Positions 17,136 through 26,027 of a stretch of 64,000 nucleotides of DNA are shown here, in pieces. Each line of letters starts with the position of its first letter. Position 1 is the first letter of the stretch. Source of the stretch: CALFVT01 sp964513675 (GTDB taxonomy: Bacteria; Pseudomonadota; Alphaproteobacteria; Caulobacterales; Maricaulaceae); the NCBI GenBank assembly GCA_964513675.1, contig CAZEOD010000002.1, positions 35,085 to 99,084 on the forward strand, given 5' to 3'. The translations under genes were made by a program, and so were the position numbers. A model generated the notes under the pieces. The model saw nothing but the letters and a program-made list of their open reading frames with translations. It searched no databases and had not been told where the DNA came from.

Positions 17136-18065
17136 GTGAAAACAAGTTTGACGAAAAGCTCTATTTTTAGCCCGCGCCTAGAGAAAGTTTTTTTAGGCGG
17201 CGCAGCGGCCATTGGTGCGTTTTTCCTCATCCGTGCGGGGGTGAGTTTTGCTGAACCGAGCCGCGCCTATCAAACTGATTTTAAGACGGGGCAAAAGACT
17301 GTGAGCGCCGCCATCACCCGCGTCCCATCGCGCGCCGCTATTGATTTGAATTTTGACCCCTTTCACCGCCGCCGTGTTGATGAGGCTGTGGATACCCCTG
17401 CGCCCGTCCTCATTGGTGAAGACGCGCCGGAGACGGATTTGAATATCACCTTGAAAGGCCGCCGCGCCTCTGGGGAGGGCCGCGGTAGCGCGATTTTGCT
17501 TTTGCCTGATGGGCAAGAGAAAACCATCACGCAGGGCGATGAGGTTATCAGGGATGTGACATTAGAGGCGGTTTATCCAACCCATATTATTATTTCGCGA
17601 AAGGGAACGCAGGAACGCTTAACATTTGAACGCGCAGCGGGCCTCTTAAGCGCGGCGGAAGAGGCGCCGCCCGTAAGCCCGCAGGCACGGTCTGCCCCCA
17701 AATCCGCCGCATTAAAGGCCCAAAAACCCGCCAAAGCGATCAATTCGCGCACGAGCGATATTAAAAAAGGAAATGCCGCCCCCCTTAACACTAAAGCGCG
17801 AGATTTACTCAGCTCTTTACGGCCCGCGCCTGTGCAGGTGAACGGCCAGTTCATTGGCTACCGCCTTGCGGGGGCTGCCGGCGCGGCGCAATTAGCTCAA
17901 TTTGGCTTTGAAAGCTCTGATATTATTACGCAAATTAATGGGCAAAATGTGCCGCAGCGCCTGTCTGATCTTTCGCAGCTTTTGACGCAGCTCAGTGAAA
18001 ACCCCGCCGCATCAAGCTTTACAGTCCTAAGAAAGGGACAAAAGCTCACGCTCTCTTTGAATTAA
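17136..18065 (+). CDS. gspC: Type II secretion protein GspC with HR and PDZ domains (T2SS-2)
   Basis: A 309-residue bitopic protein with one membrane helix near residues 18-38, a Pro-rich linker and an HR domain around residues 95-165 (ITLKGRRASGEGRGSAILLL and LEAVYPTHIIISRKG). A second Ala/Lys-rich linker leads to a C-terminal PDZ domain (GYRLAGAAGAAQLAQFGFES, SDIITQINGQNV, SSFTVLRKGQKLTLSL). It links platform and secretin, and the PDZ domain can contribute to substrate choice. GTG start at 17136. The complete layout contrasts with the short PDZ-less copy at 8555. A 130-base gap with its own promoter separates it from gspD. Confidence 0.9.
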   Translation: MKTSLTKSSIFSPRLEKVFLGGAAAIGAFFLIRAGVSFAEPSRAYQTDFKTGQKTVSAAITRVPSRAAIDLNFDPFHRRRVDEAVDTPAPVLIGEDAPETDLNITLKGRRASGEGRGSAILLLPDGQEKTITQGDEVIRDVTLEAVYPTHIIISRKGTQERLTFERAAGLLSAAEEAPPVSPQARSAPKSAALKAQKPAKAINSRTSDIKKGNAAPLNTKARDLLSSLRPAPVQVNGQFIGYRLAGAAGAAQLAQFGFESSDIITQINGQNVPQRLSDLSQLLTQLSENPAASSFTVLRKGQKLTLSLN

Positions 18066-18143
18066 AAGACAGACAGATAACTGGAATCTGTTACACATTA
18101 CCCAAGGCGCCGCCTATAAAGCGGTTATAAGCCGGCCCAAATT

Positions 18144-18172
18144 TTGACATAGATAGCAATTCTTAAAATAAT
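18144..18172 (+). promoter_or_regulatory. Likely promoter of the gspD-N operon (T2SS-2)
   Basis: TTGACA at 18144-18149, a 17-base spacer and AATAAT at 18167-18172 form a sigma-70-like promoter in the gap after gspC. The start of transcription would be near 18179. Confidence 0.45.
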
Positions 18173-18267
18173 CCAAGCTTGAAATAATCGAAAATATGAT
18201 GAAAATTATACATAACATCAACAATAGAGACATAATGCGGCTTCACGCAAAAGCTCTAAAGGCGCAT

Positions 18268-20157
18268 ATGTCAAAATGTTTAACGGGTTTAACGCTCGCG
18301 GCCCTGACAGCAATTTTACCTTTGACAGCGCCCGCTGTTTTTGCGCAATCGGGCGGACATCTTATCACGATGAAAGATGTTGATATTAAAGCTTTCATCG
18401 AAGATGTCTCTGTCGTTACAGGCAAGACGTTTTTGATTGACCCGCGCGTGCAAGGCAAAGTCAATGTCGCCTCAGAGCAAAAACTCTCTAAGGCGGAAGT
18501 TTTTCAGGTTTTTAAAGATGTTATGCGCGTTCAAAATTACACCGTGATTCCAACGGGTAATGGCGAATATCGTATCACCCTGACTCAAAATGCGGCCCAA
18601 GAAGCGCCGCTCGCCTATAAAAACGGCCTCAGCGGGCAATTATCAACGGTTGTTTTAAAATTAGAAAATGAAGATGCCGGCGAGGCCGCCAAGCTTATTC
18701 GCCCCATTGTTCATAGCCAAGGCCGTTTGAGCGCGAACCCGGGCGGTAAAGTCATTATCATCACAGACTTCCCTGAAAATATTGCCAAAGCCCGCGCGAT
18801 TATTGCCGCGATAGATCAAGATGAAAAACAATTTGATACGGTTCGCCTGACGCATTTATCATCCCTCGAAGCCGAATCCGCATTGCGCACACTCCAAGGC
18901 CCGCGGCCCGATGTCAGTATCGTCGCCGTGCCGGCTACAAATTCCGTTGTCCTTCAAGGCAGCGCCGGCGCGATTTCCAAACTGAAAACCGTGCTCGGCT
19001 CGCTGGATCAACCGCGTAATCAGCAGCGCTCGAATGTGGCGGTTATTCCGCTTCGCTTTGCCGACGGCGAGGATATGCTCAACATCTTAAACGCGCTCTT
19101 ACCGGGCTATGTTGTCGACGGCAGCCCGCCGCCAACAGTAGCCCATGAAGTTGGCAGTAATTCGATTGTCCTTCGCGCGTCCCCAGAGGTTCAAGATGCG
19201 CTCGGCAGTATTATTAGGCAGCTTGACGAGCGCCGCCCGCAGGTATTGGTCGAAGCTTTAATTGTTGAGATTTCAGATATTGCCGCTCGAGAGCTTGGCG
19301 TGCAATTTGGCATTGTCGGAACCAATGGCTCGGATATTCCGCTGCTGACGAGTAATTTTTCTCGCTCTGCGCCCAATCTTTTAGCGCTAACGGGCGCGCT
19401 TGCTGGGCCTGGCCTTGGCCTGACAGAGGAGCTGCAAAGCCAGCTCGAGACCTCCGCCGTCAACTCGCTGCTCGGGATCGGGGGGCCGGCAGCCGGCTTT
19501 GCCACGCGCGGCAAAGACGCGATCTTCTCTGCCATTATTACGGCTGTTGAAACGGATACGGATTCTAACATCCTCTCGACCCCCTTTGTCACAACACTTG
19601 ATAATGTCCCTGCGAGTTTCTTGGTCGGGCAGGAAATTCCGATTACAACGGGCGAAACGCTTGGGGCCACCAATGTCAACCCGTTCCGCTCTTTTGAACG
19701 CAAAGAGGTCGGCATTAAACTCGATGTTTTGCCGCAAATTAGCGAAGGCGATGTTATTCGCTTGGAGATTAAACAAGAGGTCTCCTCGATTGCCGGCGCG
19801 CTGACAACCGCCAGTACGCTCGACCCGATTACCAATCAGCGTAATATTGGAACTACGGTTCTGGCCGATAACGGCGAGATCATTGTACTCGGCGGATTAT
19901 TACAAGATGATGAGCAAATTAGCGCAGAGAAAGTTCCGTTTTTGGGCGATTTGCCGGGGGTGGGCGGGTTATTTCGCTCGCGCGGAAAATCGCGGAGTAA
20001 AACTAATTTAATGGTGTTTTTGCGGCCCACGATTATTCGCTCCGCCGAAGATGCGCGGCCCTTAACGCAGCGCCGTCTCCAGCAATCCCGTCAGCTCGAT
20101 TTGGAGCAATCTGGCCGCGCGCGCTCCAAAATCGACGAATATATTACGATTCCTTAG
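18268..20157 (+). CDS. gspD: Type II secretin GspD (T2SS-2)
   Basis: A secretin of 629 residues from the ATG at 18268, which gives a normal signal peptide (MSKCLTGLTLAALTAILPLT, cleavage before QSGGH) and has AAAGG five bases upstream. In-frame ATGs at 18196 and 18235 are alternatives without good ribosome sites. The N0 domain starts with LITMKDVDIKAFIEDVSVVTG. N1-N3 repeats follow (VVLKLENEDAGEAAKLIRP, LTHLSSLEAESALRTL, IPLRFADGEDMLNILNALLPG). The secretin core contains PQVLVEALIVEISDIAARELGV, VGQEIPITTG and IIVLGGLLQDDE. It ends in a short tail after TNLMVFLRPTIIRS. This is the classical GspD layout, closer to the textbook form than the T2SS-1 copy. Confidence 0.94.
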   Translation: MSKCLTGLTLAALTAILPLTAPAVFAQSGGHLITMKDVDIKAFIEDVSVVTGKTFLIDPRVQGKVNVASEQKLSKAEVFQVFKDVMRVQNYTVIPTGNGEYRITLTQNAAQEAPLAYKNGLSGQLSTVVLKLENEDAGEAAKLIRPIVHSQGRLSANPGGKVIIITDFPENIAKARAIIAAIDQDEKQFDTVRLTHLSSLEAESALRTLQGPRPDVSIVAVPATNSVVLQGSAGAISKLKTVLGSLDQPRNQQRSNVAVIPLRFADGEDMLNILNALLPGYVVDGSPPPTVAHEVGSNSIVLRASPEVQDALGSIIRQLDERRPQVLVEALIVEISDIAARELGVQFGIVGTNGSDIPLLTSNFSRSAPNLLALTGALAGPGLGLTEELQSQLETSAVNSLLGIGGPAAGFATRGKDAIFSAIITAVETDTDSNILSTPFVTTLDNVPASFLVGQEIPITTGETLGATNVNPFRSFERKEVGIKLDVLPQISEGDVIRLEIKQEVSSIAGALTTASTLDPITNQRNIGTTVLADNGEIIVLGGLLQDDEQISAEKVPFLGDLPGVGGLFRSRGKSRSKTNLMVFLRPTIIRSAEDARPLTQRRLQQSRQLDLEQSGRARSKIDEYITIP

Positions 20158-20163
20158 GCGCAT

Positions 20164-21711
20164 ATGACGGCAGTTTCTGACATAAATTCGGCCCCTGACC
20201 CCCGTGTAAAATCGCCAAAGCGGCGGTTGGCTTATGCCTTTGCGCGGCAAGCGGGCGTCTTGCTTGCGCCGGGGGATAGCGGCCCTCAGCTTTATTACCG
20301 CGCCGGAGCCGGCCGCCCAAGCGCCGCGCAGCTCTCGGCTTTAATCGAAGCCCGCCGGATTGCAGCGGCCTCTGTAACGCCTCAGCCTTTATTGCCCGCA
20401 GATTTCGAAAATATTCTCGCGCAGACCTATGCGCAGGGTGATTTGTCGGAAACGATTGAAGATGCGATGGATCAACCCGATAGCCTCGCCTCGCTCGCTG
20501 ACACGCTCCCGACGACATCTGATCTTTTAGATAGTGATGATGATGCGCCGGTCATCCGCCTTATTAATGGTATTTTGCAAGAAGCCATTCGCACCCGCGC
20601 ATCCGATATTCACATCGAGCCGTTTGAGACGCGGCTGGCGGTTCGTTTTCGGATTGACGGCAGCTTGCGCGATATGCTCTCGCTCGCCCCGCGCCTTGCC
20701 TCTGTTCTGGTCAGCCGCGTTAAAGTTATGGCCAAGCTTGATATTGCGAAAAAACGCATCCCGCAAGATGGGCGCTTCTCGCTTAATCTTGGCCAAAAAG
20801 CCATCGACGTGCGGGTCTCGACCTTGCCGTCGCAATATGGCGAGCGTGTGGTGATGCGAATTTTGGAAAAAGACTCCATGCGTCTTTCTCTCTCAGATTT
20901 AGGGATGCAGACTGATGTGCTTGATGGATTTAATTCTGCCATCCGCCGCCCCAACGGCATTTTACTGGTCACAGGCCCAACAGGCTCAGGGAAAACAACT
21001 ACGCTTTACGCGGCGCTGTCGCAATTAAATGATGGCTCGCGTAATATTTTAACCGTCGAAGACCCTGTGGAATATGCGCTGGACGGCATTGGCCAAACTC
21101 AGGTGAATAATAAAGTCGGCATGAGTTTTTCGGCTGGGCTTCGCGCCATTTTACGCCAAGACCCAGATGTCGTCATGGTCGGCGAAGTTCGCGACCCAGA
21201 GACGACTGAAATTGCAGTGCAGGCGGCTTTGACGGGCCATTTAGTGCTGTCAACCGTTCATACAAATTCAGCCATTGCTGCCATTCCGCGCCTGCGTGAT
21301 ATGGGTGTGGAGGCCTTTCTTCTGGCCTCGACCATTACAGGTATCGTTGCGCAGCGCCTTGTCCGCCGCCTTTGCCCGCATTGCAAAGCGCCCGAGGATT
21401 TATCGCCGCTGACCCGTAAAGAGCTTGGCCTTCCGGCGCGTAAAACGCTCAATGTCTATAAAGCCGTGGGCTGCGGGCAATGCAACGGGATTGGCTATGA
21501 GGGCCGGCTGGGGCTTTATGAATATGTCGAAATGGATGATATATTACGCGGCATGATCCACACCGGCGCATCGGAGGCAGATATGGCGAGCCATGCGTTT
21601 AAATCGCGGCAAACTCTGCTGGAAAGCGGTGCGGCTCATATTTTATCTGGCGAGACAACGGCAGATGAAGTCCTGCGGGTCTGCCGCGCCAAAACGCTTG
21701 ATGAGACATAG
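20164..21711 (+). CDS. gspE: Type II secretion ATPase GspE (T2SS-2)
   Basis: A 515-residue secretion ATPase. ASDIHIEPFETRLAVRF marks the N2 domain. Walker A GPTGSGKTT is near residue 270, then VEDPVEYALDGIGQTQV and RQDPDVVMVGEVRDPETTE, then LVLSTVHTNSA. The zinc-binding cysteines CPHC and CGQC are near residues 403-439. All catalytic motifs are intact. The N-terminal domain is shorter than in the T2SS-1 copy. It begins six bases after gspD and is followed by gspF after nine bases. Confidence 0.95.
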   Translation: MTAVSDINSAPDPRVKSPKRRLAYAFARQAGVLLAPGDSGPQLYYRAGAGRPSAAQLSALIEARRIAAASVTPQPLLPADFENILAQTYAQGDLSETIEDAMDQPDSLASLADTLPTTSDLLDSDDDAPVIRLINGILQEAIRTRASDIHIEPFETRLAVRFRIDGSLRDMLSLAPRLASVLVSRVKVMAKLDIAKKRIPQDGRFSLNLGQKAIDVRVSTLPSQYGERVVMRILEKDSMRLSLSDLGMQTDVLDGFNSAIRRPNGILLVTGPTGSGKTTTLYAALSQLNDGSRNILTVEDPVEYALDGIGQTQVNNKVGMSFSAGLRAILRQDPDVVMVGEVRDPETTEIAVQAALTGHLVLSTVHTNSAIAAIPRLRDMGVEAFLLASTITGIVAQRLVRRLCPHCKAPEDLSPLTRKELGLPARKTLNVYKAVGCGQCNGIGYEGRLGLYEYVEMDDILRGMIHTGASEADMASHAFKSRQTLLESGAAHILSGETTADEVLRVCRAKTLDET

Positions 21712-21720
21712 GCCGACGCC

Positions 21721-22947
21721 GTGGACGCCTTTGACTATACCGCGATTGACACGAACCGGACGCGCAAAAAAGGCACCGTCTCAGCGCGCTCGGCCCGTGA
21801 GGCCCGCGCGGCGCTGCGAGATCGCGGCCTGAAACCTGTCTCCATTTCTCAGGCCAAGCAAAGCCGCCGAAGCGGGGAAGCGGCGGCTCAAACATCAAAT
21901 ATATCGCGCCGTAAAGTCTCCCATAAAGACTTAACCCAAGCCACGCGCCAACTGGCTATTTTGATCGGGGCCGGCTCTCCGGTTGAAGACAGCTTACATG
22001 TCACCTCGCAGCAATTTGACCACTCCCCAATGCGGCAAAAACTTCTATCGGTTCGCGGGCAAGTCATGGAGGGCGCGCGGCTGTCAACGGCGATGAAAGC
22101 CGCAGGGGGCACATTCCCTGATCTTTATACGGCCATGGTCGCCTCGGCGGAAACCTCCGGCCAGCTCGCGCCTGTGCTTGAGCGATTATCCGATGATATG
22201 GAAAGCGCGCAGGTGATCAGGCGTAAAATCACAGCCGCGATTGTCTATCCGATCGTTTTGTCGATTGTCGCTATGATCGTGGTCGCGATTATGCTGGTTG
22301 CGGTCGTGCCCAAAGTCGTGACGCAATTTGAAAATTTTGGCCAAGAGCTACCGTGGTTAACCCGCGCTGTGATTGCGGCGTCCGGATTTTTGCAAAGTTA
22401 CGGGGGGCTCATTCTGCTGCTGATGGCGGCGGTGATAATTGGCTTTCGCTTGGCCTTACGGCGTGAAAATATCAAACGCCGCTGGCACCGCTTCTTATTA
22501 AAGACGCCTTTTATTGGCAATCTTATTCGCAGCCTGAATGCGGCGCGGTTTTCGCGGACGATGGCCGGATTAATTGCCAGCGGAACGCCGGCATTAACCG
22601 CCATGGAAACGGCGCGCTTTACGTTGCAAAATTTGCCCATGCGCGAATCTGTGAGCGCGGCTTGCGAGAGAGTTCGCGGCGGCATGGCCGTGAGTAAAGC
22701 CTTGAAACAAGATGCCATGTTTCCGCCGCTCGTCGTGCAAATGATTGCCGGCGGCGAGGCCAGCGGCGATATCGGCCAGATGTTCGCAAAATCAGCGGAT
22801 TATCTTGAAGATGAATTTGAAAGCGTGGTGTCGATCTTCCTCGCTTTGCTAGAGCCTCTGATTATTATTTTTCTGGCGGCCATTGTACTGTTAATTATTG
22901 GCGCTATTTTTATGCCTATCTTAAAACTCAACACGTTTATTGTTTAA
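21721..22947 (+). CDS. gspF: Type II secretion platform protein GspF (T2SS-2)
   Basis: A 408-residue inner-membrane platform protein, GTG start, beginning MDAFDYTAIDTNRTRKKGTV as in typical GspF. There are two T2SSF domains (TRQLAILIGAGSPVEDSL in the first, FSRTMAGLIASGTPALTAME in the second) and three membrane segments including a C-terminal Ile-rich helix ending in IGAIFMPILKL. Length is normal. It directly precedes gspG. Confidence 0.94.
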   Translation: MDAFDYTAIDTNRTRKKGTVSARSAREARAALRDRGLKPVSISQAKQSRRSGEAAAQTSNISRRKVSHKDLTQATRQLAILIGAGSPVEDSLHVTSQQFDHSPMRQKLLSVRGQVMEGARLSTAMKAAGGTFPDLYTAMVASAETSGQLAPVLERLSDDMESAQVIRRKITAAIVYPIVLSIVAMIVVAIMLVAVVPKVVTQFENFGQELPWLTRAVIAASGFLQSYGGLILLLMAAVIIGFRLALRRENIKRRWHRFLLKTPFIGNLIRSLNAARFSRTMAGLIASGTPALTAMETARFTLQNLPMRESVSAACERVRGGMAVSKALKQDAMFPPLVVQMIAGGEASGDIGQMFAKSADYLEDEFESVVSIFLALLEPLIIIFLAAIVLLIIGAIFMPILKLNTFIV

Positions 22948-22962
22948 ATGACGGAGAGACTT

Positions 22963-23493
22963 ATGACGTCTGTAAATGACTTAAATCATCCAAATGATGG
23001 TGATGACATCACGGTAAAACCACGGGGCGCATCAAGGGGCGCGCCAAGGGACGCGGCAAGGCTGGAGGCGACGCCCGAGGCTGGATTTTCGCTGCTTGAG
23101 ATCATGGTTGCCCTCGTGATTATTGGCCTTTTGACGGCGGCTGTTGTGATTAATGTCGCGCCCAATGTTGGCACGGCGCAAAAGACCCGTGCGCAAAGTG
23201 ATATACGCAGCCTGACCACGGCGCTAGAGCTTTACCGGCTAGATCTGTTTGATTACCCCGAAGAACAAGACGGCCTTCGGGCGCTGGTTGAAGCGCCCGC
23301 CGGCCTTAGCGCGCCGGACCAATATCGCCGCGGCGGCTATCTGCAAGGGGGCTTGCCAAATGATCCGTGGAACCGGCCTTATCTTTACCGCTATCCCGGT
23401 GAGAACGGTGTCTTTGATATTTTCTCTTATGGGGCCGACGGCGAACCGGGCGGTGAGGGTAAAGACGCTGATATTGTTAGCTGGAAAAAATAA
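22963..23493 (+). CDS. gspG: Type II secretion major pseudopilin GspG (T2SS-2)
   Basis: About 176 residues. The ATG at 22963 is preferred to the one at 22948 because GGAGAG at 22953-22958 lies just upstream. The prepilin site is PEAG|FSLLEIMVALVIIGLL. The leader is 41 residues, far longer than the usual 6-10, and contains a small repeat (RGASRGAPRDAAR). The C-terminus has all GspG hallmarks: YPEEQDGLRALV, LPNDPWNRPYLYRYPG, FDIFSYGADGEPGGEG and KDADIVSW, including the calcium-site region. It is the major subunit of the T2SS-2 pseudopilus. Confidence 0.93.
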   Translation: MTSVNDLNHPNDGDDITVKPRGASRGAPRDAARLEATPEAGFSLLEIMVALVIIGLLTAAVVINVAPNVGTAQKTRAQSDIRSLTTALELYRLDLFDYPEEQDGLRALVEAPAGLSAPDQYRRGGYLQGGLPNDPWNRPYLYRYPGENGVFDIFSYGADGEPGGEGKDADIVSWKK

Positions 23494-23498
23494 ATCCT

Positions 23499-23999
23499 TT
23501 GACGCCGCAGGCTGACATATCACAGGCGCAAAATTGTAGCCCTTCAAAAACTGCCGGATTTTCTTTGCTGGAAATTCTCGCGGCTTTAGTGATTATCGGC
23601 CTGATGTCGGCCGCCGTTGTGCTGTCACTGAAACCGCCCGATAATTCGCAAACAAAGTTTCGAGATCGTCTTGTTTTGACGTTGAATCAGGCAGCCAAAG
23701 AATCGGTTTATACGGGCCGCGTTAATGCGCTCTCTGTCAGCGCAGAGGGCCTGCATATCATGACATACCGCGAAGGTGCGTGGTCTGTTGTGCAAGATTT
23801 CCCCGCCTTAACCCGCAGCCGCATGACGCTTCAGATTGAGCGCGAAAATATCGAGCTTCCTAAAATTATAACGCCGCTTATCCTGTTTGAACCGACAGGG
23901 GACATGACCGATTTTGAGCTTAACCTACGCGGCAGCGACATGGACATAAATTTATTTAGCGCGCCCGACGGCTCTATTCTTATTGGGGATAAAGCCTGA
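23499..23999 (+). CDS. gspH: Type II secretion minor pseudopilin GspH (T2SS-2)
   Basis: A 166-residue protein starting at TTG 23499, with a 20-residue leader before KTAG|FSLLEILAALVIIGLM, Glu at +5. The body contains LVLTLNQAAKESVYTGRVNAL, matching the usual GspH segment around the helix-to-strand transition. The C-terminus has the GspH-type Gly-rich end. It starts five bases after gspG, and its stop overlaps the gspI start by one base (TGATG). Confidence 0.84.
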   Translation: MTPQADISQAQNCSPSKTAGFSLLEILAALVIIGLMSAAVVLSLKPPDNSQTKFRDRLVLTLNQAAKESVYTGRVNALSVSAEGLHIMTYREGAWSVVQDFPALTRSRMTLQIERENIELPKIITPLILFEPTGDMTDFELNLRGSDMDINLFSAPDGSILIGDKA

Positions 24000-24385
24000 T
24001 GTTGCGCCCGCATCAGTCTTCGGCGCGCGAAAGTGGATTTTCATTGATCGAAGTCCTCGCGTCTATGGTGATTTTCACAATCGCGATTTTGGGCCTCTCC
24101 CATGCCGGAACCGAAAGTCTGCGCGGCGCGGCGGCGATTGAGGCGAAAACACTCGGCTCTATTGCGGCGGATAATCAGCTCACCCTTGCAAAATTTCAGC
24201 GCATCGAAACCGGAACGCGGCGGGGCCAAGCGGTGCAAATGGGCCGTGAATTTGACTGGCAGCTCGAGACGAATGAAACCGAGATTGACGGGTTTTTCCA
24301 AGTCACGGTCACGATTTCTGATCCGGTCGCGGAAACGGTTTATGTTCGCCGCACCGCCTTTATTCGCGATCAAGGGCGGCTATAA
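23999..24385 (+). CDS. gspI: Type II secretion minor pseudopilin GspI (T2SS-2)
   Basis: A 128-residue pseudopilin with a 13-residue leader, site RESG|FSLIEVLASMVIFTIAILG. The motif AADNQLTLAKF shortly after the helix is characteristic of GspI (compare the common AxNQLAE segment). The C-terminus resembles the GspI end (VTISDPVAETVYVRRTAFI). It overlaps gspH and gspJ by one base each, so translation is coupled. Confidence 0.87.
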   Translation: MLRPHQSSARESGFSLIEVLASMVIFTIAILGLSHAGTESLRGAAAIEAKTLGSIAADNQLTLAKFQRIETGTRRGQAVQMGREFDWQLETNETEIDGFFQVTVTISDPVAETVYVRRTAFIRDQGRL

Positions 24386-25002
24386 TGCGCGCGCCGAATA
24401 ATATAGCGCATAGCTGCGCGGCTGGGTTCACCTTGGTTGAAATGCTGGTTGCTCTGTTTATTTTCTCTGTCATTTCGGTGGGCAGTTTGGGATCGCTGCA
24501 AAGCGCGATACAGGCCAAAGAGGCCACGGCCGAAGCGGCTGCGCGCCATGAAGATATCTCCTTGCTGCGCGCGAGCCTGCGGGCAGATTTATCGCAAATA
24601 ATATTGCGCGATAACCGTGATCCTTTTGGTGGGCGCGATGAGGTGTTATTTCGCGGCGGCTTTAATGAGCTATTGGACTTCACCCGTATTGGGCGCGTGA
24701 ATCCTGCCGGCGTTTTTGCCCGCTCCGATATTCAGCGGGTGCGTTATATTGTTGAAGAGGGCCAGTTAATTCGCCGCGCCCTTGCGCATGAAAATCCGGC
24801 CCCCCTCACCGAAACCAGTGACCGTATTTTAATTTCGGGGCTGAGTTCGGCGGATATAATTTTTACGCGCAACCGCATTGATTTACCTCAAATAGAGCTT
24901 CCGCGCGGCAGCACAGCGTTAAATTTGGATTATGCAACGTTAATTTTACGGTTTGAAAAAGGCGGTGAGTTAACCCAAATCTTTGAAATGGAGGCATTCT
25001 GA
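24385..25002 (+). CDS. gspJ: Type II secretion minor pseudopilin GspJ (T2SS-2)
   Basis: A 205-residue minor pseudopilin, site SCAAG|FTLVEMLVALFIFSVIS with Glu at +5. Downstream motifs typical of GspJ are LRASLRADLSQIILRDNRDPFG and LDFTRIGRVNPAG, followed by VQRVRYIVEEGQLIRR-like text. It assembles with GspI and GspK at the pseudopilus tip. It overlaps gspI and gspK by one base each. Confidence 0.88.
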   Translation: MRAPNNIAHSCAAGFTLVEMLVALFIFSVISVGSLGSLQSAIQAKEATAEAAARHEDISLLRASLRADLSQIILRDNRDPFGGRDEVLFRGGFNELLDFTRIGRVNPAGVFARSDIQRVRYIVEEGQLIRRALAHENPAPLTETSDRILISGLSSADIIFTRNRIDLPQIELPRGSTALNLDYATLILRFEKGGELTQIFEMEAF

Positions 25003-26027
25003 TGACGCGCGCCTCTTCGACGTCCCCGCGCAAAGACAGCGGCACAATCTTGCTGACGACCTTATTAATTATGTCGATCATGGCGGCGCTTGCGGTTGTC
25101 ATGGTCGAAGATATTTTACTCGCAGTGAAACGCACGGGGCATATCGACCGCGAAGCCCAAGCGAGCTGGTATATTCAAGGCGCAGATGATTACACCCAAA
25201 GCTATCTTGAGAATTTTATCGCCGCCGATAATCCGTCCGCGGCTAATGCGCAACTCCTGCAAGGCGTTAACGGGCTGTTCCCGATTGACGGCGGGGTGAT
25301 GTCTTTTACCATTCGCGATAGCTCTAATTGCCTCTCCCTTGAGCTTTTGCGCAGGAGCGACGGGGCTGAATATTTCCAAATTCTATTTGAAACGCTGGGC
25401 TGGGAGCCAAATATTGCCGCCTCCCATGCGGCGCGCTTAACGGACTGGGCGGATGATGATGAGCGGCCGGCCCCGCAAAACGGCGCGGAAGATTTTTATT
25501 ATCTCGGCTTGCCCAAGCCTTACCGCGCCGCCAATGCACCGTTTACGACTGTGTTTGAAATGCGCGGGTTAGATATTTTTCAAGAAACAGAGTTTCAGTT
25601 TCTAAGGCCTTATATCTGCGCGCGCAAACCCTCTCGGGTTAGAGATGCGGAGAAAATTAATTTAAATACGCTAACGCCAGCGCAAGCGCCGCTTCTGGCG
25701 GTGGCGCTGGGTTCGGCCGATCATTTGCAGCTCGCCTTGCGCGTTATTAATAGCCGCCCGCCCGAAGGCTGGCCTGATCTTGATGCATTTTGGCTGTTGC
25801 CAGAGCTAGAAGATTTTGAGCAAAATGATAGCTTTGCGTCTGCGCTTCTAACCTTGCGACCGCATCATATATGGGCGGATGTGATCGTCACATATCGCGA
25901 GACGCAAAAGCGGGCGAGCTTTGAATATAGTGTGACGGAACAAGCCATTGAGAAAACCTACCGCTATTTTGGCGATGAGGCCCATTGGCCGCTTCCAATT
26001 AATTTGCTAGAAGATGAGCCGCTATGA
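25002..26027 (+). CDS. gspK: Type II secretion minor pseudopilin GspK (T2SS-2)
   Basis: A 341-residue GspK with a 14-residue leader before KDSG|TILLTTLLIMSIMAAL and no Glu at +5, as usual for GspK. The large soluble domain contains AHAARLTDWADDDERPAPQNGAE in outline, FEMRGLDIFQETEFQFLRP, and the stretch KINLNTLTPAQAPLLAVAL, classic GspK text. It is the tip-most pseudopilin. It overlaps gspJ by one base and gspL by four. Confidence 0.92.
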   Translation: MTRASSTSPRKDSGTILLTTLLIMSIMAALAVVMVEDILLAVKRTGHIDREAQASWYIQGADDYTQSYLENFIAADNPSAANAQLLQGVNGLFPIDGGVMSFTIRDSSNCLSLELLRRSDGAEYFQILFETLGWEPNIAASHAARLTDWADDDERPAPQNGAEDFYYLGLPKPYRAANAPFTTVFEMRGLDIFQETEFQFLRPYICARKPSRVRDAEKINLNTLTPAQAPLLAVALGSADHLQLALRVINSRPPEGWPDLDAFWLLPELEDFEQNDSFASALLTLRPHHIWADVIVTYRETQKRASFEYSVTEQAIEKTYRYFGDEAHWPLPINLLEDEPL

